Below are positions 15,914 through 22,161 of a stretch of 22,639 nt of DNA, in pieces. The notes under the pieces are model-generated. The model made no database searches and was not told the origin of the DNA. It saw nothing but the letters and a program-made list of their open reading frames with translations. The stretch's first letter is position 1. Each line of letters starts with the position of its first letter. Position numbers and translations under genes: made by a program. Source of the DNA: a virus; IMG/VR virus record IMGVR_UViG_3300024317_000017, positions 1-22,639 of that record, one strand, 5' to 3'.

Positions 15914-15930
15914 AATACCCGGGGGGTATT
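15914..15930. promoter_or_regulatory. Perfect hairpin in front of the endolysin
   Basis: AATACCC (15914-15920) and GGGTATT (15924-15930) form a perfect 7-bp inverted repeat with the loop GGG. The run of six G is striking in this AT-rich genome and lies eight bases before an in-frame ATG at 15935. A weak promoter-like pair (TTGCAT 15872-15877, 16-base spacer, TATGTT 15894-15899) lies just upstream. There is no T run, so it is not a clear terminator. It could be an operator or an RNA element controlling a longer endolysin start. Confidence 0.45.
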
Positions 15931-15962
15931 GCGTATGGCTCTTATTATGTTAGTCTGGATAT

Positions 15963-16014
15963 GCGGTGTGGTTTCTCCATACCTCATTTCCACTTTCCAC
16001 ACCGCCCCGAGGTG
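15963..16014 (+). promoter_or_regulatory. Candidate translational control hairpin of the endolysin
   Basis: GCGGTGTGG (15963-15971) and CCACACCGC (15997-16005) are a perfect 9-bp, GC-rich inverted repeat with a 25-base loop. The loop contains ACCTC (15981-15985), perfectly complementary to GAGGT (16009-16013), the ribosome site of the ATG at 16019. The RNA could therefore form a hairpin-type pseudoknot hiding the ribosome site. Such a structure is an inference from complementarity only. Confidence 0.45.
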
Positions 16015-16018
16015 TTGT

Positions 16019-16555
16019 ATGATGCAAAATGATAAATTTGATGCAGCCATAAAAGTTGTATTGGAACACGAAGGACAATTATCGGATAACCGTTTAGATC
16101 CTGGTGGCGTTACTAATTTTGGTATTTCTCTGCGCTTTCTTATTGAAAACCACATTGATATTAATTTAGATGGGAAATCTGACCGAAAAGATATTTTATC
16201 CATGACTAAAGAAGATGCTATTTGTCTTTATAAAGAAGATTTTTGGGATAAGTATAATATTGATGAGATAGATTCTCATTCATTAGCTATTAAATTATTT
16301 GATTTATGCGTCAATTTAGGCGGTAAACAGGCAATTAAATTATTACAAATTTCTATCAATCAGATGAATGAACTACCTATAGAGGTGGATGGAGATTTGG
16401 CTAATATTACTTTATTTAAAGTGAATCACTCTGATCCCAATAAATTATTATATCGATTAAAAGTTAATGCAGAACATTTTTATATTAATTTAGTTGCCGA
16501 TCATCCCAATTTGGCGCCGTTTCTTCCCGGATGGCTTAATCGAGCTAAATCATGA
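16019..16555 (+). CDS. Endolysin, glycoside hydrolase family 108
   Basis: A peptidoglycan hydrolase that frees progeny phage by cutting the cell wall. From ATG 16019 it has 178 residues, normal for GH108 endolysins. Residues 7-40 show the family signature: FDAAIKVVLEHEGQLS with the probable catalytic Glu18 in EHEG, then DPGGVTNFGIS. The C-terminal region, ending in HPNLAPFLPGWLNRAKS, matches the small peptidoglycan-binding domain normally found after GH108. The start was chosen from GAGG at 16009-16012 and the usual N-terminus. The frame is open upstream to ATG 15935 (or TTG 15929); that extension would add a hydrophobic MALIMLVWICGVVSPYLIS segment resembling a signal anchor. No holin is recognised next to it. 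Confidence 0.85.
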   Translation: MMQNDKFDAAIKVVLEHEGQLSDNRLDPGGVTNFGISLRFLIENHIDINLDGKSDRKDILSMTKEDAICLYKEDFWDKYNIDEIDSHSLAIKLFDLCVNLGGKQAIKLLQISINQMNELPIEVDGDLANITLFKVNHSDPNKLLYRLKVNAEHFYINLVADHPNLAPFLPGWLNRAKS

Positions 16556-16896
16556 ATGCTGAGCAAATAGAACAAGTTAGGTTATTTGATTGGATTCGAA
16601 CGCGCCCAGACATAGAACCTTATGCCTTCCATATAGCTAATGAACGTAAATCGACCCCTCAAGCAGGTTATTTATTAAAGCGAATGGGAGTTAAGGCAGG
16701 CGTAAGCGATTTATTTATAGGCATTCCAAAAAAAGAATGGCATGGACTTTTTTTGGAATTAAAGGCTGGAAAGAATAAACCTTCCGATGTACAGGAAAAT
16801 TTCTTAATGAATATGTCATCAAAAGGTTATTACTGTATCTGGGCAAAAGGATATGAAGATGCAAAACAAATCATTGAAGATTACATGCGTCTTTAA
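16552..16896 (+). CDS. VRR-NUC domain nuclease
   Basis: A 114-residue stand-alone VRR-NUC protein, the PD-(D/E)XK-type nuclease fold also found in FAN1. Visible motifs: EQ at residues 4-7, HIANER at 27-32, GVKAGVSDLFIG at 46-57 with Asp53, LELKAGK at 68-74 with Glu69 and Lys71, and Gln81 in the SDVQ helix. All expected active-site positions (D, E-x-K, Q) are present. Its ATG overlaps the endolysin stop (ATGA), so it belongs to the same transcript. Phage VRR-NUC proteins are thought to act on branched DNA during replication or packaging. The 3' end overlaps the convergent helicase gene by 26 bases. Confidence 0.85.
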   Translation: MNAEQIEQVRLFDWIRTRPDIEPYAFHIANERKSTPQAGYLLKRMGVKAGVSDLFIGIPKKEWHGLFLELKAGKNKPSDVQENFLMNMSSKGYYCIWAKGYEDAKQIIEDYMRL

Positions 16897-18592
16897 ATAT
16901 TTTTTTACTAATGACAAATTTATTGGCTTCCCATTTTAATAACAGAGTATGAGGAGTCGAGACCAATTTAATCATATTTTTAACAATTTCCACCATATCT
17001 AGCATATAGAAATAACGCGATGGATTTTTTATTTGAATCTTTACAAATTTATAATAGAAAATATTTTTGGCCTTTAAAGAATTTGGATAATAAGATTCGG
17101 AAACAGAAAAAGGAAAATGCGAAGTGCAGTCATAAATTGCATGAAATACATACCCTCCTCCGGGAAGCTCATTGATCCAATATTTAGCGCCAATAACATC
17201 CGCTTCAATTAATTCTGGAGGCTCAGACTTAAGGCTTAGTTTTGCATTGGGATCGATTAATTCCACATCACATTCTCGACAAATTCTCGCTACTTTATCA
17301 TTTACAGCATTACATTTATGACAATTTTTCCAATCAAAAAAGTGCTCGCATCGTTTTTTTTCGTTTAGTCCAATACATCGTCTTCCATAAATTGTATTGT
17401 AGGTCCCGCAATCAGAACAGGGAATACAATAATCAGGATTATTCTCAGCTAAATTTTTAAGTGCTGAATTAATAATTGGATTATCAATGTCACCATGCCT
17501 ATCAAGATTTCCTGCATAATCTAAAATAAGGCAATCTGATTTTAATGGGCTCAAGCGTAATCCTCGTCCTATAGCCTGCGTATAAAGAACTAATGATTCA
17601 GTTGGTCGAACAAATACCACTGTATCAAAATTAGGAACATCTACGCCGACTGTTAGCACATTAACATTGACTAAATATTTTATTTTACCGGCTCTTGCTT
17701 TTTCGATAATATCAATACGTTCATTTATAGGTGTATCGCCCGTTATAATTTTCGTTAATTCTTTAGGAAGCGCCTCCAGGCACTCTTGGCAATGTCTTAT
17801 GGTGCTTGCGAAAATGAAAGCGCCATTTCGGCACGTAACTATCTTTGACACAGAGCGCATTATTTTACCAGTTAATCGAGTATTTTTATCCAGGACATTT
17901 TGTAGATCTTTATGATTAAATAGGCCCGTACTTGAAATTCTTACTTTAGAAAAATCATAAATAGTTTCTTTTGGAATACCAAAGAACGGCTTAACCAGAT
18001 AATTATTTTCTATTAGCCAAGCGGTCGTTATTTCACAGACAGATTCTTTAAAATAGCAATTCTCTCCAAAAATGATATGTCCTTTCCCTCGATAGGGCGT
18101 TCCAGTTAAACCAACCACTCTAAAACTATATCCTTTTTCTTGTGACAAAAGTCCATAATGATTAAGTAATTGAATATACATTGATTTTTTATCATTTGGA
18201 TTTACATTATGCGCCTCATCAATCACAATAAGATTAAAATTAATAGCTTGTAATTGACTATTCTTTTTTAATCCAAAATGAATTGAGTGAGGGGATGCAA
18301 AGACAATAGGCAATGAACAATCTTTCTCTTTTAAAGATGCGCAATAAATGGAAGCTTTTCCGCCTTGGTTTTGATATACAGCTACATTCTGCCTTATTAG
18401 CTCACTATTTAAAGTGAGACAAAGCGCTCGCCATCCAGCCCGTTCTATCATCAGCAATAACTCGGCTATTAGAAGCGATTTCCCGCTTCCTACGGACGCA
18501 TTAACAAGAAGGGGATACTTAACTTCTTTAAGGCGCTTTTTTAATTTTCCAAAAACTTCTTCTTGATAAGGTCTTAGTTGCTTTCTCGACAT
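16871..18592 (-). CDS. Superfamily 2 DEAH-box helicase with cysteine-rich C-terminus
   Basis: A 573-residue helicase, probably acting in recombination or replication. Motifs: Q-motif-like LRPYQ at 6-10, Walker A VGSGKS at 34-39, DEAH at 125-128, TGTP at 163-166, and motif VI QAIGRGLR at 339-346. The ATPase core is therefore complete. After it, residues 389-441 hold nine cysteines: C389, C392, C395 and C406, then C415, C424, C427, C438 and C441. The pairs CxxC and CxxC suggest one or two zinc ribbons. The last 130 residues are unassigned. It starts inside the end of the upstream nuclease gene (19-base overlap). GGAAG lies shortly before its ATG. Confidence 0.85.
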   Translation of the reverse strand: MSRKQLRPYQEEVFGKLKKRLKEVKYPLLVNASVGSGKSLLIAELLLMIERAGWRALCLTLNSELIRQNVAVYQNQGGKASIYCASLKEKDCSLPIVFASPHSIHFGLKKNSQLQAINFNLIVIDEAHNVNPNDKKSMYIQLLNHYGLLSQEKGYSFRVVGLTGTPYRGKGHIIFGENCYFKESVCEITTAWLIENNYLVKPFFGIPKETIYDFSKVRISSTGLFNHKDLQNVLDKNTRLTGKIMRSVSKIVTCRNGAFIFASTIRHCQECLEALPKELTKIITGDTPINERIDIIEKARAGKIKYLVNVNVLTVGVDVPNFDTVVFVRPTESLVLYTQAIGRGLRLSPLKSDCLILDYAGNLDRHGDIDNPIINSALKNLAENNPDYCIPCSDCGTYNTIYGRRCIGLNEKKRCEHFFDWKNCHKCNAVNDKVARICRECDVELIDPNAKLSLKSEPPELIEADVIGAKYWINELPGGGYVFHAIYDCTSHFPFSVSESYYPNSLKAKNIFYYKFVKIQIKNPSRYFYMLDMVEIVKNMIKLVSTPHTLLLKWEANKFVISKKIFKDACNLQ

Positions 18593-19245
18593 ATCTTCCT
18601 ATAGCCACACATTCGGCAGGCATAATATAAACTAGATTCATTAATGCGCTTTAAAGGCTCTTTTGATTCAAATATCTTTTTTGCCTTCATTCTTAATTTA
18701 TAAAAATAATCTGAATCAAAAGCAACCCATTCATCATGAAATTCACTGGTATCTTTATTTAATGCGAGGACAACGGCTTCTTTGTATCCGCTAAGACCCA
18801 TATACGACTGTACTTGTGCAAAATAATTAGGATTCCATTGCTGAAGGCCATTTTTTTTAAATAAATTAAAGCTGGCATCTTTCGCCGTCTTTATTTCCAG
18901 CAACGTAAATGATTTATCTGCATTTTCAATTAATGCATCAATATTTCCTCTAAAATAAGGGAATTCTTTATCAAAAAATTCAAATGTTTTAAAGTCATCA
19001 TAAGTTCTAATTACATTTATACCAGAATTTCTGAGGCAATTTATAATAAGTAATTCCAGTGATTTTCCAATATCTAATGTTCGTCTTTGTTTCGCATTGA
19101 ACGGCTCGCATAATTTTTGATTGAATCGATACCATAATTTTCTTTCGCACGATTCACCTACGGAAGAAGCGCCTATATAATTCCTAGGCGCTTCTTCTTC
19201 AATTTTCATTGAATCAAGTAATTCAGTTAATATTCCCTTCTTCAT
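18574..19245 (-). CDS. Cas4/RecB-like PD-(D/E)XK nuclease with Fe-S cysteines
   Basis: A 223-residue nuclease. The active-site residues are visible: Asp103 in RGNIDALI, Glu117 and Lys119 in LLEIKTAK, and a QxxxY motif at 144-148 (QVQSY). Four cysteines fit a 4Fe-4S cluster of the Cas4/AddB type: Cys33 in SVGESCERKLWYRF, then Cys210, Cys213 and Cys219 in CRMCGYRKIC. In this family the cluster locks the nuclease domain and aids DNA binding. Within the operon it is the likely end-resecting exonuclease, working with the ATPase and SSB-like protein upstream. No CRISPR array or cas genes are present, so a phage recombination role is preferred. It follows the SSB-like gene after 14 bases. Confidence 0.85.
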   Translation of the reverse strand: MKKGILTELLDSMKIEEEAPRNYIGASSVGESCERKLWYRFNQKLCEPFNAKQRRTLDIGKSLELLIINCLRNSGINVIRTYDDFKTFEFFDKEFPYFRGNIDALIENADKSFTLLEIKTAKDASFNLFKKNGLQQWNPNYFAQVQSYMGLSGYKEAVVLALNKDTSEFHDEWVAFDSDYFYKLRMKAKKIFESKEPLKRINESSLYYACRMCGYRKICRESN

Positions 19246-19259
19246 TTTGCCAGCCCTTC

Positions 19260-19850
19260 CTAAAATGGAATGTCATCTTGCATTGCCTTAAATTCTTGTA
19301 ATGCCGGCGTTGCATTTCTGCTAAATGCGGAATCTAATTTGTCAATAACAGGCTCAATTTTAACTCCTATTTCGCATGAAAATTCCGAGCTTTTAGGGTC
19401 GTGTACTTCAGAAACAGTGTTACCAAACATCATTCCTGTGCCATCATTTTTAGGCATTGACCATTCTCGAATCTTTATCCCTAGAACCTTTCTAAACATA
19501 GGCTTTAAATCTTCATTAATGGGCGCCTCAGAATGAGCGGGCTTAAACTTACATAAGTCCATCACTAATTTCATCATATTCAAAGCTCTATTTACCTGCT
19601 CTGGTTTTTCGGCAAAAGCTTTTATTTTTTGCGTTACTTCTCTATTCTTGAAATCATTAGAAGTTATCTTCCATATTATTTCATAGTATTTTTGATGCCC
19701 AAGATACTCGCTTTCTTTTTGAATCAAAACAAAAGATTTAATTTCTGCCAAAGCAGTGGTTCCATCAGGAATTATAGAAAAATCCTGTATGAAAGCTTTT
19801 TTCGGATCGCCTGTAATTTCTTCGCCATTTGGGGATGTCCAGAATGTCAT
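19260..19850 (-). CDS. Probable single-stranded DNA-binding protein
   Basis: A 196-residue protein that ends QDDIPF, the acidic tip with terminal Pro-Phe typical of bacterial and phage SSB proteins, used to recruit partners. The N-terminal 110 residues are beta-rich (FWTSPNGEEI; LAEIKSFVLIQ; YYEIIWKITS) followed by a helix, compatible with an OB fold. It lacks an obvious match to canonical E. coli SSB, so it may belong to one of the divergent phage SSB-like families. Its place between a RecA-fold ATPase and a nuclease fits a role in annealing or recombination. Its start is two bases after the upstream stop, and GAGGAG in the end of that gene is its ribosome site. Confidence 0.68.
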   Translation of the reverse strand: MTFWTSPNGEEITGDPKKAFIQDFSIIPDGTTALAEIKSFVLIQKESEYLGHQKYYEIIWKITSNDFKNREVTQKIKAFAEKPEQVNRALNMMKLVMDLCKFKPAHSEAPINEDLKPMFRKVLGIKIREWSMPKNDGTGMMFGNTVSEVHDPKSSEFSCEIGVKIEPVIDKLDSAFSRNATPALQEFKAMQDDIPF

Positions 19851-19852
19851 TA

Positions 19853-20518
19853 TTAATTCTCCTCATTATCGTAGTTATTAATTTTATGGATTATCTCATT
19901 TAAATCATTATCAATATGCAAAGTATCAAACATTCCCATAGAGGACTTTGCCATATGAACGCCATCATTATTAGTCAAAAATTTATATTCTCCATCAATA
20001 ACAAGGGAATGAAAAACATAAGTAAATTTCCCTTCTATGGTTACATTTTGGTCTATCATTTTACCGATAGTTTTTGGTTTATAAGTGCCATGTGTATCTA
20101 TTTCGGTATGCATCATAACAAAGCAAAATAAATCATCACGTAATAGGCTAATGGCTTCAAAAACATGAAATGCATTGACACCAATATCAGTGAATTTTTG
20201 ATATCCTTTTTCATTCGCTTTTCGCATGAAAGAATTCATAAAAGTATATCCAAAGTCATCAATAACAAGGTATTTAATATCTAATCGTTTTTCATTAACT
20301 AATTTTATTAGTCGAAGAATAGATGAGGAATTATCGGTTGAATAGTAATTACCTGTTAATCCGTCAGGGCTTAGATTAGAATATTTTTTCTTCGATCCCC
20401 TGAATGGTAATGGCTTTCCAATAACATTAATAATCAATGTTTCTTGACAGGGAAGATTTCTAATGCTTGTTGATTTTCCAGTTCCTGATTCGCCTAAAAT
20501 CAATATTGAATTACTCAT
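19853..20518 (-). CDS. Sak4-like RecA-fold ATPase (AAA_24 type)
   Basis: A 221-residue P-loop ATPase. Walker A is GESGTGKST at 9-17, right at the N-terminus. Walker B is YLVIDD at 83-88, followed by the FGYTFMNSF segment typical of the phage AAA_24 / Sak4 group. A sensor-like hydrophobic strand (LFCFVMMHTEID) comes after a long helix. Sak4-type proteins are phage-encoded, RecA-core annealing/recombination proteins that work with an SSB. The neighbours here (SSB-like protein and Fe-S nuclease) fit that well. GGAG lies nine bases before its ATG. A more general AAA role is possible. Confidence 0.78.
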   Translation of the reverse strand: MSNSILILGESGTGKSTSIRNLPCQETLIINVIGKPLPFRGSKKKYSNLSPDGLTGNYYSTDNSSSILRLIKLVNEKRLDIKYLVIDDFGYTFMNSFMRKANEKGYQKFTDIGVNAFHVFEAISLLRDDLFCFVMMHTEIDTHGTYKPKTIGKMIDQNVTIEGKFTYVFHSLVIDGEYKFLTNNDGVHMAKSSMGMFDTLHIDNDLNEIIHKINNYDNEEN

Positions 20519-20530
20519 TTTATTGTCTCC

Positions 20531-20992
20531 TTACACATTTAACGTCAATGTTATTGCTGGTTTTGAGTAATCTAAGATTAAAAAAGATTCAACTAAATCT
20601 TGATCTACGGTCGAAGCATATGCTCTAATAGTCTCAAGCACTTTCTTATCGACACGATAGCTAATTGATTTTTTAATTGGATTGAACTCTTTAGATAACT
20701 GGGATTGGACTATTTCATATTCTTTAGTATCAACCTTATATAAGGAAGGCGTTTTAACTTTTACTTTAAATTTTCCAACCACTCTAGTCTGTTCACCGTC
20801 ATGAACAACAGAGGTGACATGTCCTTTTTCGTCATAATTAGCTAGTTTCATATCCGAAACTATTTTGCGTTCTACACGCTCCTTAATCATCTTTAGCTCA
20901 GCTATTTGATAATTAATCGTATTCAGATTAGTAATATCTTCAATCAATCGTTCTTCAGCAACGATATTCTCATCTATATCAAATTCAAACAT
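20531..20992 (-). CDS. Helical protein of the recombination operon, unknown function
   Basis: A 153-residue protein starting at ATG 20992 (MFEFDIDENIV), chosen because AAAAGGTGAAG lies directly upstream. A further in-frame start at 21049 has no such signal and would fall at the transcription start region. Residues 15-60 form a charged helical stretch (EERLIEDITNLN, ELKMIKERVERKIVSDMK), then a beta region (GKFKVKVKTPSLYKVD), then helices and a closing SKPAITLTLNV. No motif of a known enzyme was found. As first gene of the leftward operon, ahead of the Sak4-like ATPase, it may help loading or act as an accessory recombination factor. Confidence 0.6.
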   Translation of the reverse strand: MFEFDIDENIVAEERLIEDITNLNTINYQIAELKMIKERVERKIVSDMKLANYDEKGHVTSVVHDGEQTRVVGKFKVKVKTPSLYKVDTKEYEIVQSQLSKEFNPIKKSISYRVDKKVLETIRAYASTVDQDLVESFLILDYSKPAITLTLNV

Positions 20993-21039
20993 TTCTTCAC
21001 CTTTTAGTGTATGTACTCGGCGGATTTGCCGTAAGAAGA

Positions 21040-21068
21040 ATAATAACAAAGTGATTGACTAAAGTCAA
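21040..21068 (-). promoter_or_regulatory. Leftward sigma70 promoter of the recombination operon
   Basis: On the - strand, TTGACT (21068-21063), a 17-base spacer, and TATTAT (21045-21040). Both boxes match the consensus at five of six positions. Transcription would start near 21033 and give a 40-base leader to the ATG at 20992. The leader can form a small hairpin, CGGC/GCCG (21018-21031). Confidence 0.75.
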
Positions 21069-21083
21069 GTAATTTTATACACT
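21055..21083 (+). promoter_or_regulatory. Rightward sigma70 promoter of the regulator operon
   Basis: TTGACT (21055-21060), 17-base spacer, TACACT (21078-21083). It lies 23 bases before the ATG of the Cro-like gene, with AGGGGG as ribosome site. Its -35 box and that of the leftward promoter are the two halves of the palindrome TTGACT-AA-AGTCAA (21055-21068), a likely operator. Confidence 0.75.
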
Positions 21084-21105
21084 ATTTTTAATTAGGGGGA
21101 TAATA

Positions 21106-21465
21106 ATGACGATTGAAGAATTAAAAGCAATGTTTGCAAATGGCAATGATTTTCAAATTAGAACGGGTATACCGCATACGAGTTGGCATAATTGGAAGAG
21201 AATGGGTTATATTCCTATTAGATCGCAAATTCGATTAGAGTCGATCACAGGGGGTGAATTAAAAGCTGATTTAGGTCATGTTCCAGAGGAGCCTGTAAAG
21301 ATTAAAGATAAACCGCTCTTTGAATTATCTTCTACAGCACATTTATTTGAAGATTTTATTAATTCGAAATCGATGCAAAATTTGTTTACTCACGTAAGCC
21401 GAGATTACATCAATGAGCAAATAAATTGGATGTTAAGAAAACTTAAAATTTTACGTATAAAATAA
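21106..21465 (+). CDS. Cro/YdaS-like repressor with C-terminal extension
   Basis: A 119-residue DNA-binding protein. The first 55 residues resemble the Cro/YdaS helix-turn-helix type: MTIEELKAMFANGNDFQIRT as first helix region, then PHTSWHNWKRMGYIPIRSQI, where W-x-x-W and IP..Q..LE mark the recognition part, and RLESITGGELKADL after it. The following 60 residues are helical (LFEDFINSKSMQNLF and INEQINWMLRKLKILR) and may mediate dimerisation. It is expressed from the promoter whose -35 box lies in a palindrome shared with the leftward promoter. It is likely to control both. Exact family is not certain. Confidence 0.75.
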   Translation: MTIEELKAMFANGNDFQIRTGIPHTSWHNWKRMGYIPIRSQIRLESITGGELKADLGHVPEEPVKIKDKPLFELSSTAHLFEDFINSKSMQNLFTHVSRDYINEQINWMLRKLKILRIK

Positions 21466-21479
21466 CTTAAGGAAAAAGG

Positions 21480-21662
21480 ATGAACGAGGACGAAAAAAAC
21501 AGCCGTATTAAAACTGCCATTATATCTAATTTATGCATTTACAATGGGATGGTTTTGAGTCCTTATATCATTGAAGAAATAGCTACGGAACTTGTGAAAT
21601 GTGTTTTAGATCTTAAGCAATTTAAAATGGATGGAGAAATTAAAAATGAATCCCCGAACTAA
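21480..21662 (+). CDS. Small hypothetical early protein
   Basis: A 60-residue protein beginning 14 bases after the repressor gene, with AAGGAAAAAGG directly upstream. Residues 8-45 look like two short helices (RIKTAIISNLCIY; YIIEEIATELVKCVLDL), the ends are charged. No known motif. It overlaps the next gene by 17 bases and is probably co-transcribed with the repressor. Confidence 0.55.
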   Translation: MNEDEKNSRIKTAIISNLCIYNGMVLSPYIIEEIATELVKCVLDLKQFKMDGEIKNESPN

Positions 21663-21885
21663 ACGAAAAGTAATACAATCCGTTGGTTTTTTTCTAGCTT
21701 TTTCTTTTGCTACATTATTGGTTTATTGTATTGTATCCGCTGTTATTTTGGATGATGAGGATGAAATGAGTTTAAGTCAATATGGTCAAATGGTTGATTT
21801 AGATGAATATGATATGGACGATCCTACCGAAGAGGAAGTAAGGATTTATGAAGAAAAACCAATCTCTGGCGGGGAAGAAATATAA
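21646..21885 (+). CDS. Small membrane protein with acidic cytoplasmic or periplasmic tail
   Basis: A 79-residue protein from ATG 21646, chosen because TGGAGAAAT lies nine bases upstream; an in-frame ATG at 21631 lacks a ribosome site. A basic N-terminus (NPRTKRK) leads into one membrane segment (about residues 9-33: VIQSVGFFLAFSFATLLVYC), followed by a strongly acidic tail (LDDEDEMS, YDMDDPTEEEV). Such single-pass proteins expressed next to a repressor can serve in superinfection exclusion or host membrane effects, but no family is recognised. The tail could sit on either side of the membrane; the basic N-terminus favours the inside. Confidence 0.6.
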   Translation: MNPRTKRKVIQSVGFFLAFSFATLLVYCIVSAVILDDEDEMSLSQYGQMVDLDEYDMDDPTEEEVRIYEEKPISGGEEI

Positions 21886-21929
21886 TTGCTTGGTTGGCCT
21901 TGCGAGCTTAACATTTCTACCAAGGGACG

Positions 21930-21945
21930 TCTTTAATATTAAAGA
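21930..21945. promoter_or_regulatory. 16-bp perfect palindrome, candidate operator
   Basis: TCTTTAATATTAAAGA reads the same on both strands and covers the -10 box of the leftward promoter at 21936-21964. A repressor dimer bound here would block that promoter. A looser inverted repeat CTTGGT/ACCAAG (21889-21894 with 21919-21924) lies just to the left, after the stop codon of the membrane protein gene. Confidence 0.5.
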
Positions 21946-21964
21946 GATATTTATCTAGTGTCAA
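21936..21964 (-). promoter_or_regulatory. Leftward sigma70 promoter, consensus -35
   Basis: On the - strand: TTGACA (21964-21959), 17-base spacer, TAATAT (21941-21936). The -35 is a perfect consensus. The -10 lies inside a perfect 16-bp palindrome. Transcripts would run left from about 21929 across the three small regulator genes in antisense, toward the recombination operon. Confidence 0.6.
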
Positions 21965-21965
21965 C

Positions 21966-21988
21966 AAAAAAGCCCCGTACAGGGGCTT
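21966..21988 (-). terminator. Intrinsic terminator, leftward
   Basis: AAGCCCC/GGGGCTT (21970-21976 with 21982-21988) with a five-base loop forms a 7-bp stem. On the - strand it is followed by a run giving six T in total (21971-21966). On the + strand the bases after the stem are AATCGC, so it is not an efficient rightward terminator, although some bidirectional activity is possible. Confidence 0.75.
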
Positions 21989-22049
21989 AATCGCATCTCA
22001 GGAGTAATTTCTTGCGTAAATTACAGGCGGTATTATATCCACGGATTCA

Positions 22050-22078
22050 TTGAATGTATAGGGTTTTTAGATTAAGAT
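22050..22078 (+). promoter_or_regulatory. Candidate rightward promoter
   Basis: TTGAAT (22050-22055), 17-base spacer, TAAGAT (22073-22078); each box matches four of six consensus bases. The long inverted repeat at 22079-22114 begins directly after the -10 and would overlap the start site, as an operator might. It would drive the small gene at 22162 and the operon at 22300. Confidence 0.35.
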
Positions 22079-22161
22079 CTGACACAAGGTAATATCGAGT
22101 TACCACTGTGTCAGTGCGCGAGGCGCTTTGGCTATTTCAACGCATAAAAGGTGCGTAAAAT

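Noticed and set aside
15898-16203. 101-codon open frame on the - strand across the endolysin start
   Set aside because: It lies opposite the conserved GH108 domain and shows no protein-like motif or ribosome site.
18574-19245. Cas4-like nuclease as part of a CRISPR-Cas system
   Set aside because: No repeat-spacer array and no other cas gene is present; the neighbours are phage recombination genes.
20993-21049. Longer start for the first gene of the leftward operon (start codon at 21049)
   Set aside because: It would place the start upstream of the inferred transcription start (about 21033), has no ribosome site, and the ATG at 20992 has AAAAGGTGAAG directly upstream.
21889-21924. Hairpin CTTGGT/ACCAAG as a terminator after the membrane protein gene
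   Set aside because: The stem is only six base pairs, the loop is 24 bases and no T run follows.
21966-21988. Terminator for the rightward repressor operon
   Set aside because: No T run follows the stem in the rightward direction; the T run is on the leftward side, so it was assigned to the - strand.
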